A stretch of 64,000 bases of DNA from Acidisoma cellulosilyticum. Lineage in GTDB: Bacteria; Pseudomonadota; Alphaproteobacteria; Acetobacterales; Acetobacteraceae. How positions within the stretch are numbered: the stretch's first letter is position 1; the number at the start of each line of letters is the position of its first letter. The notes under the pieces were generated by a model that searched no databases, was not told where the DNA came from, and saw only the letters and a program-made list of their open reading frames with translations. The DNA is taken from positions 62,001 through 126,000 of the forward strand of contig NZ_JAESVA010000007.1 in assembly GCF_020621385.1 (NCBI RefSeq). Direction: 5' to 3'. Positions 9,610 to 20,127 of this stretch are shown piece by piece. Position numbers and translations under genes: made by a program.

Positions 9610-10356
9610 CCCGGCGCGGCTGCGTACGCCGAATTTGGAGAATAACGCCACCACATGCTGGTGAGTGGTGGATGTTGCCAAGCCCAGTTGGTGGGCGATT
9701 TGTGTTTCTGTTCCTTTCGTGAGCAATAGCGCCAGCACCCGGTGTTCCGTTGGCGTCAGTGGCGATGATGCAATGAGAAGCCCATGGCTCAACATCAACC
9801 GGCGGTGAAACCATTTGATGCCACGCAGTGCGTAGGACAGCAAAAGGATCTGCTTGTCAGTGAATTTCTCACGCGCATAAAAGCCAAAATGCGATTCAGC
9901 ATTCGCATTGAGCGGAAACCCGACATAGAGCGCATCGTAGATGCCGCGCGAGCCATAAAAATGCTCGTAGAACGGAGAATCAAACCAATCCGGTGGCAAC
10001 TGGCGACGAAACGAATAGGTGCGGAAACTGCCGACGCCGGGAATGGGCAGGAGGAACGAAGGATCCATTTTCCGTCGATCCCATAATTGCGCTATTTCCT
10101 TCAGTTTCGGCTCGATGGACAGAGGTGGCATCGGGTGCAGTATCTGCAGCACGGCCATGCGCCAGCCCTCCAACGGATCATCGCCGAACTGCTTGTTGAC
10201 ACGCACAGCGCCTGTCCAACGGACATTCCACGGACCTGCCAGCCGGCACAGCGCCTCCTGAAGATGACGCAGGGTCGCTTCCGTCTCGCGGGCGTCGAAG
10301 TCGGCCAGTTCATCCCACAATTGGTGAACGGCATCCTGCAAGTCAGGCTCGAGCAT
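9580..10356 (-). CDS. LuxR-family (helix-turn-helix) transcriptional regulator
   Basis: The C-terminal 60 residues form a LuxR-type HTH (LTPTEHRVLALLLTKGTETQIAHQLGLA..., then a TTHQHVVALFSKFGVRSR recognition segment). The roughly 190-residue N-terminal part resembles a GAF-like sensory domain, with no receiver phosphorylation motif and no clear autoinducer-binding signature. The start at 10356 is preferred because AAGGA lies 11 bases ahead; an in-frame ATG at 10431 adds 25 unpromising residues. The gene is less GC-rich than its surroundings, suggesting acquisition. The neighbouring sulfatase (same strand, 171-bp gap) is the obvious candidate target, by inference only. Confidence 0.82.
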   Translation of the reverse strand: MLEPDLQDAVHQLWDELADFDARETEATLRHLQEALCRLAGPWNVRWTGAVRVNKQFGDDPLEGWRMAVLQILHPMPPLSIEPKLKEIAQLWDRRKMDPSFLLPIPGVGSFRTYSFRRQLPPDWFDSPFYEHFYGSRGIYDALYVGFPLNANAESHFGFYAREKFTDKQILLLSYALRGIKWFHRRLMLSHGLLIASSPLTPTEHRVLALLLTKGTETQIAHQLGLATSTTHQHVVALFSKFGVRSRAGLMSLWLNGG

Positions 10357-10575
10357 AGGCGTTGTTGTCCTTTCTCCCGGCGTGAATGACGGCTGGTCAG
10401 ATATTCCATCGGGAACCAGCGCAGACTTCATGCACCCGACTATAATCGAACTCGATCATTTGTCAGGAATCGGGGATCGGCACAGGCCGGCGCCCAATCT
10501 CCGCTGCTGGGATCGGTTTTCGAGCCGGGCTATGCCTGGGTTGGGCCGATAGCCGCCCATTCCGACGCGCCCTGG

Positions 10576-11379
10576 CTAAACCCCGAAATCGGCGATCAAC
10601 GGGTTGACCTGCCGGAAGGCTTCCATATGCGGCACATGGCCGTAACCCGCCATGCGGTGCAGACCCGCCAGCGCGACGGCAGGCGGCGGCGGCGGCGGCA
10701 GGACGCGATCTTGCCCGCCCCAGATGATTTGCGTGGGCATCGAAAGGGCCGAGAGCGCGGCATGAAGGTCCGCCGAGCGCGCCCAGATCTCCGCGCCGAC
10801 CTGCGCCATCGCCTGCCAGGCAGCATAGGTATGGGGACGATTGCGGGCCGCCAGAATGCCGGTGACGATCTGCGGGCTGAGGATGGCCGGGTTCGCCACC
10901 AGATCCTGCAACACGGCCCGCGCGCTCGCCTGATCCGTCATCGCCAGCAGACCTTCGATGAAGGCGAGATTGGGCGGCCCGCCGAGACCCGCCGGGGCGA
11001 TCAGGCTGAGCGCCCGGACAAGATCAGGCCGCAGGCTGGCCGCGCGCAGCGCGATGGCGCCGCCCATGGAATGGCCGACGATATGCACGGGTGCCTTGGG
11101 TGACAGAGCAAGGATGGCAGCGATCACAACCGCCGCCTGCCGGTCCAGCCCGCCGAAATCCTGTGCCGGGCTCAGCCCATGGCCAGGCAGATCGATCGCA
11201 TAGACGGTGGCATTGGCTGCCAGCGCGGGCTGGTTCAGCCCCCAGGACCGCGCGTCCGAGGCAAAGCCATGGATGAGCAGCATGACCTGCTCATCCACGC
11301 CGGGCTCACCCAGGCCGGCCGCGCCGCCGCCGGCCTTGAGATAGGAGAGGGTTTCCCCCGCTGCCTCAATCCGTGGCAT
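10576..11379 (-). CDS. Alpha/beta hydrolase, AcoC catalytic-domain-like
   Basis: A 267-residue alpha/beta-hydrolase with oxyanion region LLIHGFASDARSW, nucleophile elbow GHSMGG near residue 100, and C-terminal Asp/His region (IIWGGQDRVLPP, GYGHVPHMEA). This matches the domain that follows the lipoyl domain in AcoC, the E2 of acetoin dehydrogenase. Here it is a separate gene whose start (11379) overlaps the end of the lipoyl gene by 14 bases, in a different frame. It probably acts as the acyl-handling partner of the free lipoyl protein. The acetoin assignment is inferred from AcoC resemblance. Confidence 0.85.
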   Translation of the reverse strand: MPRIEAAGETLSYLKAGGGAAGLGEPGVDEQVMLLIHGFASDARSWGLNQPALAANATVYAIDLPGHGLSPAQDFGGLDRQAAVVIAAILALSPKAPVHIVGHSMGGAIALRAASLRPDLVRALSLIAPAGLGGPPNLAFIEGLLAMTDQASARAVLQDLVANPAILSPQIVTGILAARNRPHTYAAWQAMAQVGAEIWARSADLHAALSALSMPTQIIWGGQDRVLPPPPPPAVALAGLHRMAGYGHVPHMEAFRQVNPLIADFGV

Positions 11380-11623
11380 CGTCTTCGTCAGCCTCGATAA
11401 TGGCGAGCACGGCACCGACCGCCGCGATCTCATCCTCATCCACGATGATGGTCTTCAGGACGCCGGTGGCCGGGCTTTCCAGATCCATATCGAGCTTCGG
11501 CGTGCTGATGACGGCGATGACCTCACCCTGGATCACCGAATCGCCCTCCGACTTCTGCCAGGCGCGCATCTGGCCTTCCTCGATTTCGACGCCCAGCACC
11601 GGCATGACCAGTTCGATATCCAT
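11366..11623 (-). CDS. Free-standing lipoyl (biotinyl/lipoyl) domain protein
   Basis: An 85-residue protein that is almost only a lipoyl domain: MPVLGVEIEEGQ near the start, and the lipoylation turn STPKLDMDLESPATG around residues 40-54. The usual Asp-Lys pair is Pro-Lys here, with the lysine kept. It would carry acyl groups from the fused E1 encoded just upstream. The start at 11623 has GAAGGGAAG upstream; a GTG at 11650 overlapping the E1 stop (GTGA) is the alternative. It is translationally linked to the alpha/beta hydrolase downstream. Confidence 0.87.
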   Translation of the reverse strand: MDIELVMPVLGVEIEEGQMRAWQKSEGDSVIQGEVIAVISTPKLDMDLESPATGVLKTIIVDEDEIAAVGAVLAIIEADEDDATD

Positions 11624-11646
11624 GACCCGCTTCCCTTCGATTGATG

Positions 11647-14106
<2,460 letters not shown>

Positions 14107-14201
14107 AGAGCGTTTCCTCCCTTGGAAACGGCGGAGCGGCTTCCTGTCCGCTTTGCCAATCCGCCTCGCCTTATCTGCGCGCCCCGCAATAAGGTCAATC
14201 A

Positions 14202-14214
14202 GAAAGTTTCTTTC
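14202..14214. promoter_or_regulatory. Dyad in AT-rich promoter region of the E1 operon
   Basis: GAAAG-TTT-CTTTC inverted repeat about 95 bases upstream of the E1 start, in an AT-rich stretch (14196-14265) that stands out from the GC-rich surroundings and probably holds the operon promoter. The binding protein is unknown. Confidence 0.35.
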
Positions 14215-14280
14215 ATATTTTTCTTATAGTGTGAAAATTGCTTTCTTATTTAAAGATGCTCGCCTCGTTACTTGGTATTA

Positions 14281-14871
14281 TCAATAGGGCGGCGCTTTGC
14301 GGGCCTTCTGTGCTTTGGCGGCTTCCGTCCACCAGGCCAGATCATCGGCAAAACGGGGAAAGGCTTTCGCGAGGGAGTCGCCGGCGGTGCCGGTCGGCTT
14401 GCCCTCGGCATCCAGCGTGGCCGAGATCGGCCCGACCGTGAGTGTCGAGGAAATCACCACCATGCCCATTTCGGAGAGCGTGCAATGCCAGGCGGAATTG
14501 GCGCGTGCACCGGACAGCCGCCCGGCCGAATAGCTGGCGATCGCTGCCGGGCGCCAGAACCATTCTTCCAGGAAATGATCGGTGAGGTTCTTCAGCCCCG
14601 GCTGCAGACCCCAGTTATATTCGCCGGTCACGAACAGAAAGGCGTCCGCCTTGCGGATTTTGTCGGCCAGACGCTCCATCGCGGGCGGCGCCTCGCCCTG
14701 CGGATATTCCTTATACATCCGGTCCAGCATCGGCAGGTCGATCGCTTTGGCGTCGATCAGCTCGGCGTCATCGCCGCGGGCGATCAGCCCCTGCACCAGA
14801 AAATCCGCGAGGCGGATGCCCATCCGGTCGGCGCGGTATGAGCCGTAGAGGACAAGAATGCGGTCGCCCAT
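14281..14871 (-). CDS. NADPH-dependent FMN reductase family protein
   Basis: A 196-residue flavodoxin-like oxidoreductase. The FMN phosphate loop is seen at the N-terminus (LYGSYRADRMG) and the flavin-contact segment at FVTGEYNWGLQPGLKN near residue 80, typical of NADPH:FMN reductases and quinone reductases. It is cytosolic, with unknown electron acceptor. It stands 174 bases upstream of the E1 gene on the same strand, with an AT-rich promoter-like stretch between, so it is probably a separate unit. Confidence 0.85.
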   Translation of the reverse strand: MGDRILVLYGSYRADRMGIRLADFLVQGLIARGDDAELIDAKAIDLPMLDRMYKEYPQGEAPPAMERLADKIRKADAFLFVTGEYNWGLQPGLKNLTDHFLEEWFWRPAAIASYSAGRLSGARANSAWHCTLSEMGMVVISSTLTVGPISATLDAEGKPTGTAGDSLAKAFPRFADDLAWWTEAAKAQKARKAPPY

Positions 14872-14903
14872 GATGCGTTCCTTTGCCGAACCCGCAGGCG
14901 CCG

Positions 14904-15467
14904 TCAGCGCTTGCGGCAGAAGCAGCCTTTAGCATGATCATCGACCAGCCCGACGGCCTGCATCCAGGCATAGACGATGACAGGACCGACAAATTTGAAG
15001 CCGCGCTTCTTCAGCGCTTTGGATATTTCCTGCGACAACGGCGTTTCTGCCGGCAGTGCCACGCCGTCGCCCCGGATGGGTTTGCCGCCGGTAAAGCCCC
15101 AGGCGAAATCCGAAAAACTCAACCCCTCATCCTGCATCGCGAGATAGGCGCGGGCGCCGCCGATGGTCGCTTCGATCTTGGCGCGGGCGCGGATGATGCC
15201 GGCGTCACCCATCAGCCGCTCGACATCGTCGGGGCCGAATTTTGCCACCACGGCCGGGTCGAAATTCTGGAAGGCCGCGCGGAAACCCTCCCGCCGCGTC
15301 AGGATGGTCCGCCAGGAGAGACCGGCCTGGAACCCTTCCAGCATCAGGGTCTCCCATAGCAGACGGCTGTCGCGAATGGGCTTGCCCCATTCCGTGTCAT
15401 GATACTGGGTCATCAGCGGGTCGCTATTCGCCCAGGAACAGCGCAGCACGGCGGCGGATGCGGTCAT
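14904..15467 (-). CDS. tag: DNA-3-methyladenine glycosylase I
   Basis: A 187-residue Tag-family base excision repair enzyme that removes 3-methyladenine from alkylated DNA. Visible family features: RCSWANSDPLMTQYHDTEWG at the start with the zinc Cys, the core ETLMLEGFQAGLSW, and a C-terminal zinc-binding end with HAKGCFCR. Length is that of E. coli Tag. It lies 32 bases upstream of the FMN reductase on the same strand, so co-transcription is possible. Confidence 0.94.
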   Translation of the reverse strand: MTASAAVLRCSWANSDPLMTQYHDTEWGKPIRDSRLLWETLMLEGFQAGLSWRTILTRREGFRAAFQNFDPAVVAKFGPDDVERLMGDAGIIRARAKIEATIGGARAYLAMQDEGLSFSDFAWGFTGGKPIRGDGVALPAETPLSQEISKALKKRGFKFVGPVIVYAWMQAVGLVDDHAKGCFCRKR

Positions 15468-15513
15468 AACGACAGGCTAGCGCTGTTCCGAAACGGCGTC
15501 ACGCCTTCTGGCC

Positions 15514-16128
15514 TCAGGATGCGACGACGCCGATCTCCTCGCCCTCTTCGAATTCGAAGACGTTCAGCTCGACCAGACCGAAGCAGAGCAGCCAAAGGCA
15601 GGCGTCCAGACAATCCAACCATTCCTGCGCCGCGCCCCAGGTCGCGGCGCAGGCGACGAGACCCACATAGAGCACGATTTTCACGCAATTGCGGATCCGC
15701 CATTCCAGCCCGTCGAAGTCACCCGGCACGTAGATGTCATAGGCGAGCGAGGCGCAGACGAGCAGCCAAAGCGTGGCATTGGCGAGATCGAGCCATTCGT
15801 GATCCATCCCGTAGGTGACCGTCGATTGGATGGCGATGCCATAGCCGATGGTCTGGACGGCGATGAGCAGCCACTTCTCCCATGCGCCCACGTAATTCTG
15901 GCGGAGCGTCGAGGACTCATATTGGAAGACGCCGAGCAGCAGCAGCCAGCCGAAGGAATCCATGGCTTCGTTCAGCGTTTCCGCGAAGAAATAAACCAGC
16001 AGATCGACAATCAGGGCCGCGAAGATCGTGTATTTGGTCCATTTGAAAATCCGGGGCCAAACCCGGCCAGGAATGGCGATCTTCTTGGGGGCCTGCGGCT
16101 GGGCAGGCGCAGGGCGGCTGAGGTCCAA
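15514..16128 (-). CDS. Hypothetical multi-pass membrane protein built from internal repeats
   Basis: 204 residues with about six hydrophobic helices after a Pro-rich, basic N-terminus. Two segments are clear internal repeats: EWLDLANATLWLLVCASLAYDIY and EWLDCLDACLWLLCFGLVELNVF, with a weaker third version around EAMDSFGWLLLLGVF. The acidic C-terminus is FEFEEGEEIG. No known family is recognised; a channel-like or sensor fold made of two-helix units is possible. The start is TTG at 16128 with AAGGA 8 bases ahead. It is divergent from the RpiR regulator with an 84-bp gap. Confidence 0.72.
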   Translation of the reverse strand: MDLSRPAPAQPQAPKKIAIPGRVWPRIFKWTKYTIFAALIVDLLVYFFAETLNEAMDSFGWLLLLGVFQYESSTLRQNYVGAWEKWLLIAVQTIGYGIAIQSTVTYGMDHEWLDLANATLWLLVCASLAYDIYVPGDFDGLEWRIRNCVKIVLYVGLVACAATWGAAQEWLDCLDACLWLLCFGLVELNVFEFEEGEEIGVVAS

Positions 16129-16212
16129 GGCAATTATCCTTCGGCGAGGAACAGGGTTCCTTCAGCCGTAACAGCCGCGCGCCGGCCGTTATGCGAAATT
16201 TGGTTGACACTG

Positions 16213-17130
16213 ATGGCCCGGCTTCCCGAATGCCTGAGGACGGAGACAGAGGTGCGGCGCTTGAAACAGGTCAGGGATTTGAGCGCGAGCGGCACCGGCC
16301 GCATCCGCCTGTTGCGCGCGGACCTTTCTCCGGCCGAGCAGCTTGCCTGCGATGAGGTTTTGGCCCTTGCCGGTGACCCGATGTCCCTGGCGATAGCGGT
16401 GATCGCCCGGGCCGCCAATGTCAGCGAGGCAACCGTCACGCGGATGTGCCGGCATCTGGGATTCCCAAGTTTTTCGGCCTTGCGCATGGCGCTGGTGGCC
16501 GAGGCCGCGCGCAATGCGACTCAGATGCTGCCAGGCGGCAGCGCGGGGGAAAGCGTGCCGGCGCGCGCCCTGCGCCACACGGCCGCCGCTTACGCGGCGG
16601 CGATCCACGAGACGGCGGCCACGGTGCCGGCGGAGACGATCGCCGAGATAGGCCGGCTATTGCGGGCCGCCAGCCGGATCAGCGTGCTGGGCATCGGCGG
16701 CAGTGCGGCGGTGGCGGCCGACCTCTGCCACAAGCTCGGCAAGCTGGGGCTCGCTGCCTCCGCGCAGGGGGACGGGGATATGATGACCATCGCGGCCTCC
16801 GCCGCTCGGCCCGGCCATGTGCTGATCGGCATCAGCCATACCGGGCGGACCGAATCCGTGGTCGCGGCCCTGGCCCTTGGCCGTAGCCGTGGCGCCAGCG
16901 TGATCGCGGTGACGCATGATCCAAACGCGCCCATCGCGCGCGTCGCCGATCTGCTGGTCAGGACCGCCAGCCGCGCGACCGATCTGCCGACCGATGAGCT
17001 ATCGGGCCGGATGGCCCAGCTGCTGATCTTCGACGCGGTCTATACGGTGCTGGCGCTGGATGACCTGGGCGAGGGCCGGTCGCGGCTGACGGATGTGACC
17101 GAGGCTTTCGATCGGCAGCGGTTGCGGTGA
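16213..17130 (+). CDS. MurR/RpiR-family transcriptional regulator
   Basis: 305 residues: an N-terminal RpiR-type HTH (about 55-95; AANVSEATVTRMCRHLGFPSF) and a SIS sugar-phosphate-binding domain (about 150-280; ISVLGIGGSAAVAADL and IGISHTGRTESVVAA). These regulators respond to phosphosugars and control sugar or amino-sugar catabolism. The ATG at 16213 starts the family-like part; the open frame upstream is antisense to the membrane protein gene. Its divergent neighbour is the repeat-built membrane protein. The palindromic repeats follow its end. Confidence 0.9.
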   Translation: MARLPECLRTETEVRRLKQVRDLSASGTGRIRLLRADLSPAEQLACDEVLALAGDPMSLAIAVIARAANVSEATVTRMCRHLGFPSFSALRMALVAEAARNATQMLPGGSAGESVPARALRHTAAAYAAAIHETAATVPAETIAEIGRLLRAASRISVLGIGGSAAVAADLCHKLGKLGLAASAQGDGDMMTIAASAARPGHVLIGISHTGRTESVVAALALGRSRGASVIAVTHDPNAPIARVADLLVRTASRATDLPTDELSGRMAQLLIFDAVYTVLALDDLGEGRSRLTDVTEAFDRQRLR

Positions 17131-17151
17131 CGGGCAGGCAGCCTGCGCGGT

Positions 17152-17274
17152 TTTCTCGTATCGTTCTTTTGTCATCCGTTTATATCGTCGCCCGCGCACG
17201 TGTTGCGCGGGTCTATCCGATGCGGCGCTGAAACGCCGTCCGGGCGTCGCGAGTCTTTCTCGTATCGTTCTTTT
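17152..17274. repeat. Palindromic element A with flanking 19-bp direct repeats
   Basis: A 19-bp direct repeat (TTTCTCGTATCGTTCTTTT) occurs at 17152-17170 and 17256-17274, 104 bases apart. Between them is a left hairpin CCCGCGC-ACGTGTT-GCGCGGG (17191-17211) and a central GC-rich hairpin around 17222-17250. This unit lacks the right-hand hairpin found in element B, and looks like a partial copy joined in tandem. Confidence 0.75.
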
Positions 17275-17379
17275 ATCGTCGCCCGCGGCTTCATGCCGCG
17301 GGTCTACCCATTATGGCGCCCAAACGCCGTCCGGGCGCCATAACGGGTGGGTCCGCGCAACAAGTGCGCGGATGACGAA
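17275..17379. repeat. Palindromic element B, about 105 bp, three hairpins
   Basis: The fullest copy of the family. Left hairpin with arms CCCGCGGC/GCCGCGGG, a central stem ATGGCGCCC/GGGCGCCAT, and a right hairpin CCGCGCAACAAGTGCGCGG bounded by GGGT-GGGTC and GATGACGA. The outer ends (ATCGTC...GACGAA) are complementary, so the whole could fold as a cruciform. It fills the 323-bp space between the RpiR gene and the ABC ATPase gene; no gene is seen there. Confidence 0.8.
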
Positions 17380-17453
17380 TGAAAAACGAGGGCGCGGATA
17401 ACGATAAGGGGCGGATGACGGCTATTGAAATCGGCGCCGCGATCATCGCGTCT

Positions 17454-18266
17454 TCAGTTGTGAATCCGCGATAGGAACTGCCGGCAGCGATCGGATTTCG
17501 GGTTGAGGAAGACCTCGTCCGGCGTGCCTTCCTCCTCGATCTTGCCTTGGTGCAGGAAGACGACGCGATTGGCGACCTGCCGCGCGAAACCCATTTCATG
17601 GGTGACGACCAGCATGGTGCGACCTTCCTCGGCCAGTTTGCGCATTACGGCCAGCACTTCGCCCACCAGTTCGGGGTCCAGTGCCGAGGTCGGCTCATCG
17701 AACAGCAAAACGGCCGGTTCCATGCACAAGGCGCGGGCAATGCCGACGCGCTGCTGCTGGCCGCCGGACAATTGAATGGGATAAGCGTCGCGCTTGGCGG
17801 TCAGGCCGACTTTCTCCAGCATGGCCTCGGCCCGTTCGATCGCTTCGCGCTTGCCCAGACCCAGCACATGCATCGGCGCTTCGATCAAATTCTGGATGAC
17901 CGTCATATGGCTCCACAGATTGAACTGCTGGAAGACCATGCCGAGTTCGCGGCGGATACGCTCCACCTGTCGCGCGTCCGCAGGCTCCTGCGTGCCGTCG
18001 CGGTGGCGGCGCATTTTGATGAGCTCGCCCTTGATGCGGACTTCGCCGGAATTCGGCATCTCAAGCAAATTGATGCAGCGCAGAAAGGTGCTTTTGCCGG
18101 AGCCGCTGCTGCCCAGGATGGCGATGACGTCATGCTCATGCGCGGTCATGGAGATGCCCTTCAGCACCTCATGCGGACCGAAGCTTTTATGCATGCCGTC
18201 AACACGGAGCGCTTCCACCCCGGTCTTGAGGACGGTGGTTGCGTGGTCTGCCTGCACCAGAGCCAT
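17454..18266 (-). CDS. Polar amino acid ABC transporter, ATP-binding protein (HisP/GlnQ type)
   Basis: A 270-residue ABC ATPase: Walker [10 protein letters not shown] near residue 45, signature [15 protein letters not shown] near 155, Walker [15 protein letters not shown], and H-loop VVTHEMGFA. The [15 protein letters not shown] ending is typical of the histidine/arginine/glutamine uptake class. It powers uptake from the cytosolic face. Start at 18266; an upstream in-frame start at 18326 is unlikely. Unlike most such systems it is divergent from the binding protein and permeases, which lie 290 bases away on the other strand. Confidence 0.92.
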   Translation of the reverse strand: MALVQADHATTVLKTGVEALRVDGMHKSFGPHEVLKGISMTAHEHDVIAILGSSGSGKSTFLRCINLLEMPNSGEVRIKGELIKMRRHRDGTQEPADARQVERIRRELGMVFQQFNLWSHMTVIQNLIEAPMHVLGLGKREAIERAEAMLEKVGLTAKRDAYPIQLSGGQQQRVGIARALCMEPAVLLFDEPTSALDPELVGEVLAVMRKLAEEGRTMLVVTHEMGFARQVANRVVFLHQGKIEEEGTPDEVFLNPKSDRCRQFLSRIHN

Positions 18267-18556
18267 TGTGCGCTTATGTCTTTCGCGAAAAGCTGATTGA
18301 TCCCTGCAACAGGCGGCGCCTGTCAAGCAATTGACTCATTTTGTGGAAAAAGACGTTTCGAGTGGGTAGGGAGGAACCGAGCGGCTTGCTGTCGCGCGGA
18401 TTTAGTAGCAGAGGGGCGGCGGCGACGGCATCGGTCCCGTCGTCTCGTGACGCGCATGGCCTGTCGCTTGCATGTTACCGACCATATCGCCTTTCAACGG
18501 TATCAAGCTGACCGGGCGCGCTGCCCGGGTCCGCAAGACCAAAGGGAGACTACCTG

Positions 18557-19360
18557 ATGAAGAAGCTTCTGGCTGCCGGCGCGCTGGCGGTGATGATGCT
18601 CGGTCTGACCGGCACGGGTCCGGCCCATGCCAAGGCCTTTACCGAGCTGAAGTTCGGCGTCGACGCGACCTATCCGCCCTTCGAGAGCCTGTCGCCCTCC
18701 GGCGAGTTCGTCGGCTTCGACATGGATATGGGCCGCGCCATCTGCGCCTATCTGAAGGTCAAGTGCGTGTTCGTGTCCCAGACCTTCAGCGGCATCATTC
18801 CCGCGCTGCAGGCCCGCAAGTTCGACGCCATCCTGTCCTCGATGTCCAAGACGCCGGAGCGCGAGAAGGCCATTTCCTTCTCCACCCAGATGTATGACGA
18901 GCCGACCAGCCTGATCGCCAAGAAGGGTTCGGGCATCGCGGCGACGGTCGACAGCCTGAAGGGCAAGACGGTCGGCGTCGAAGCCGGCACCATTCAGGAA
19001 TCCTACGCCAATGCCTATTGGAAGCCGGCCGGCGTTAAGGTCGTCTCCTATCCCGGTCAGGATCAGGTCTATGCCGATCTTCTCACCGGCCGTCTGGATG
19101 CGTCGCTGCAGGATTCCGTCGAAGCCGATTACGGCTTCCTGAAGACCCCGAAGGGCGCCGATTACGCGCTCGTCGCCAATATCACTGACGATCCGAAGGA
19201 CGTCCTTGGGTCCTACGTCGCCATCGGCGTGCGCAAGAACGAGACGGCGCTGCTCGCCAAGATCGACGAGGCGATCGCGGCGCTGCACAAGGACGGCACC
19301 TACGACAAGCTGCAGTCCAAGTATTTCAACTTCAACATCTACCAGACCAGCGCGAACTAA
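18557..19360 (+). CDS. Periplasmic amino acid-binding protein (HisJ/ArgT type)
   Basis: A 267-residue type II solute-binding protein with a Sec signal peptide (MKKLLAAGALAVMMLGLTG, cut after AHA near 25). The SBP_bac_3 hallmarks FGVDATYPPFESLSPSGEFVG and GFDMDMGRAIC follow, with the SMSKTPEREKAISFS ligand block and the VGVEAGTIQESYA hinge. The pattern is that of lysine/arginine/ornithine/histidine binders; the exact ligand is inference. GGGAGA precedes the ATG. A hairpin terminator follows directly, which would set expression of this protein above that of the permeases. Confidence 0.92.
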   Translation: MKKLLAAGALAVMMLGLTGTGPAHAKAFTELKFGVDATYPPFESLSPSGEFVGFDMDMGRAICAYLKVKCVFVSQTFSGIIPALQARKFDAILSSMSKTPEREKAISFSTQMYDEPTSLIAKKGSGIAATVDSLKGKTVGVEAGTIQESYANAYWKPAGVKVVSYPGQDQVYADLLTGRLDASLQDSVEADYGFLKTPKGADYALVANITDDPKDVLGSYVAIGVRKNETALLAKIDEAIAALHKDGTYDKLQSKYFNFNIYQTSAN

Positions 19361-19373
19361 GACTGTTCCGAGA

Positions 19374-19407
19374 GGGCCGCAGACGCATCAGTCTGCGGCC
19401 CTTTTTC
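19374..19407 (+). terminator. Intra-operon terminator/attenuator between binding protein and permeases
   Basis: A perfect 11-bp stem (GGGCCGCAGAC / GTCTGCGGCCC), 6-nt loop, then TTTTTC. It is a textbook rho-independent terminator placed 13 bases after the binding-protein stop and 28 bases before the first permease. Partial read-through would explain a high ratio of binding protein to membrane components. Confidence 0.85.
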
Positions 19408-19434
19408 TATCGTCGCTGCCGGAAGGGGAGTTGA

Positions 19435-20127
19435 ATGTTCAATCTCGGGGGCTACGGCCCGATCATTCTGTCCGGCACGCTGACGACGATCGAGCTGTCG
19501 ATCCTCAGCCTGATCGTCTCCTTCCTGATCGGTCTTCTCGGCGCCTCGGCCAAACTGTCCCGCAGCCGCATCGCGGTGGGTATCGCGACCGTCTATACCA
19601 CGATCATCCGCGCCGTGCCGGACCTCGTTCTCATGCTGCTATTGTTCTATAGCCTGCAGATCTGGCTGAACGATCTGACGGATGCGCTGGGCCTGGACCA
19701 GTTCAACCTCGACCCCTTCACCAGTGGCGTCATCACCCTCGGCTTCATCTATGGCGCCTATTTCACCGAGACCTTTCGGGGCGCCTTCATGTCCGTGCCG
19801 CGCGGGCAGATGGAGGCCGCCCGGTCCTTCGGCATGCGCCGCTTCTATGCCTTCCGCCGCATCCTGTTCCCGCAGATGATGCGCTATGCGCTGCCGGGCC
19901 TGGCCAATAACTGGCAGGTCATCCTGAAGGCGACGGCGCTGGTGTCCATCATCGGCCTGTCCGATATCATCAAGGCGACGCAGGACGCGGGCAAGGCGAC
20001 CTTCAATACCTTCTTCTTCTCGGTGCTGGCCGCCGTCGTCTATCTTGTCCTGACAACGGCCTCCAACGGCGTGCTGATGCTGCTGCAGAAACGCTATTCC
20101 GTCGGCGTGCGGAGGGCCGCGTCATGA
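19435..20127 (+). CDS. Amino acid ABC transporter permease (HisQ type)
   Basis: A 230-residue inner-membrane permease with about five helices and the EAA loop (EAARSFGMRRFYAFRRILFPQ) that docks on the ATPase. The N-terminus LSGTLTTIELSILSLIVSF is typical of the HisQ/ArtQ group. GGAAGGGGAG precedes the ATG. It overlaps the second permease by four bases (ATGA), which indicates translational coupling and a heterodimeric channel. Confidence 0.92.
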   Translation: MFNLGGYGPIILSGTLTTIELSILSLIVSFLIGLLGASAKLSRSRIAVGIATVYTTIIRAVPDLVLMLLLFYSLQIWLNDLTDALGLDQFNLDPFTSGVITLGFIYGAYFTETFRGAFMSVPRGQMEAARSFGMRRFYAFRRILFPQMMRYALPGLANNWQVILKATALVSIIGLSDIIKATQDAGKATFNTFFFSVLAAVVYLVLTTASNGVLMLLQKRYSVGVRRAAS

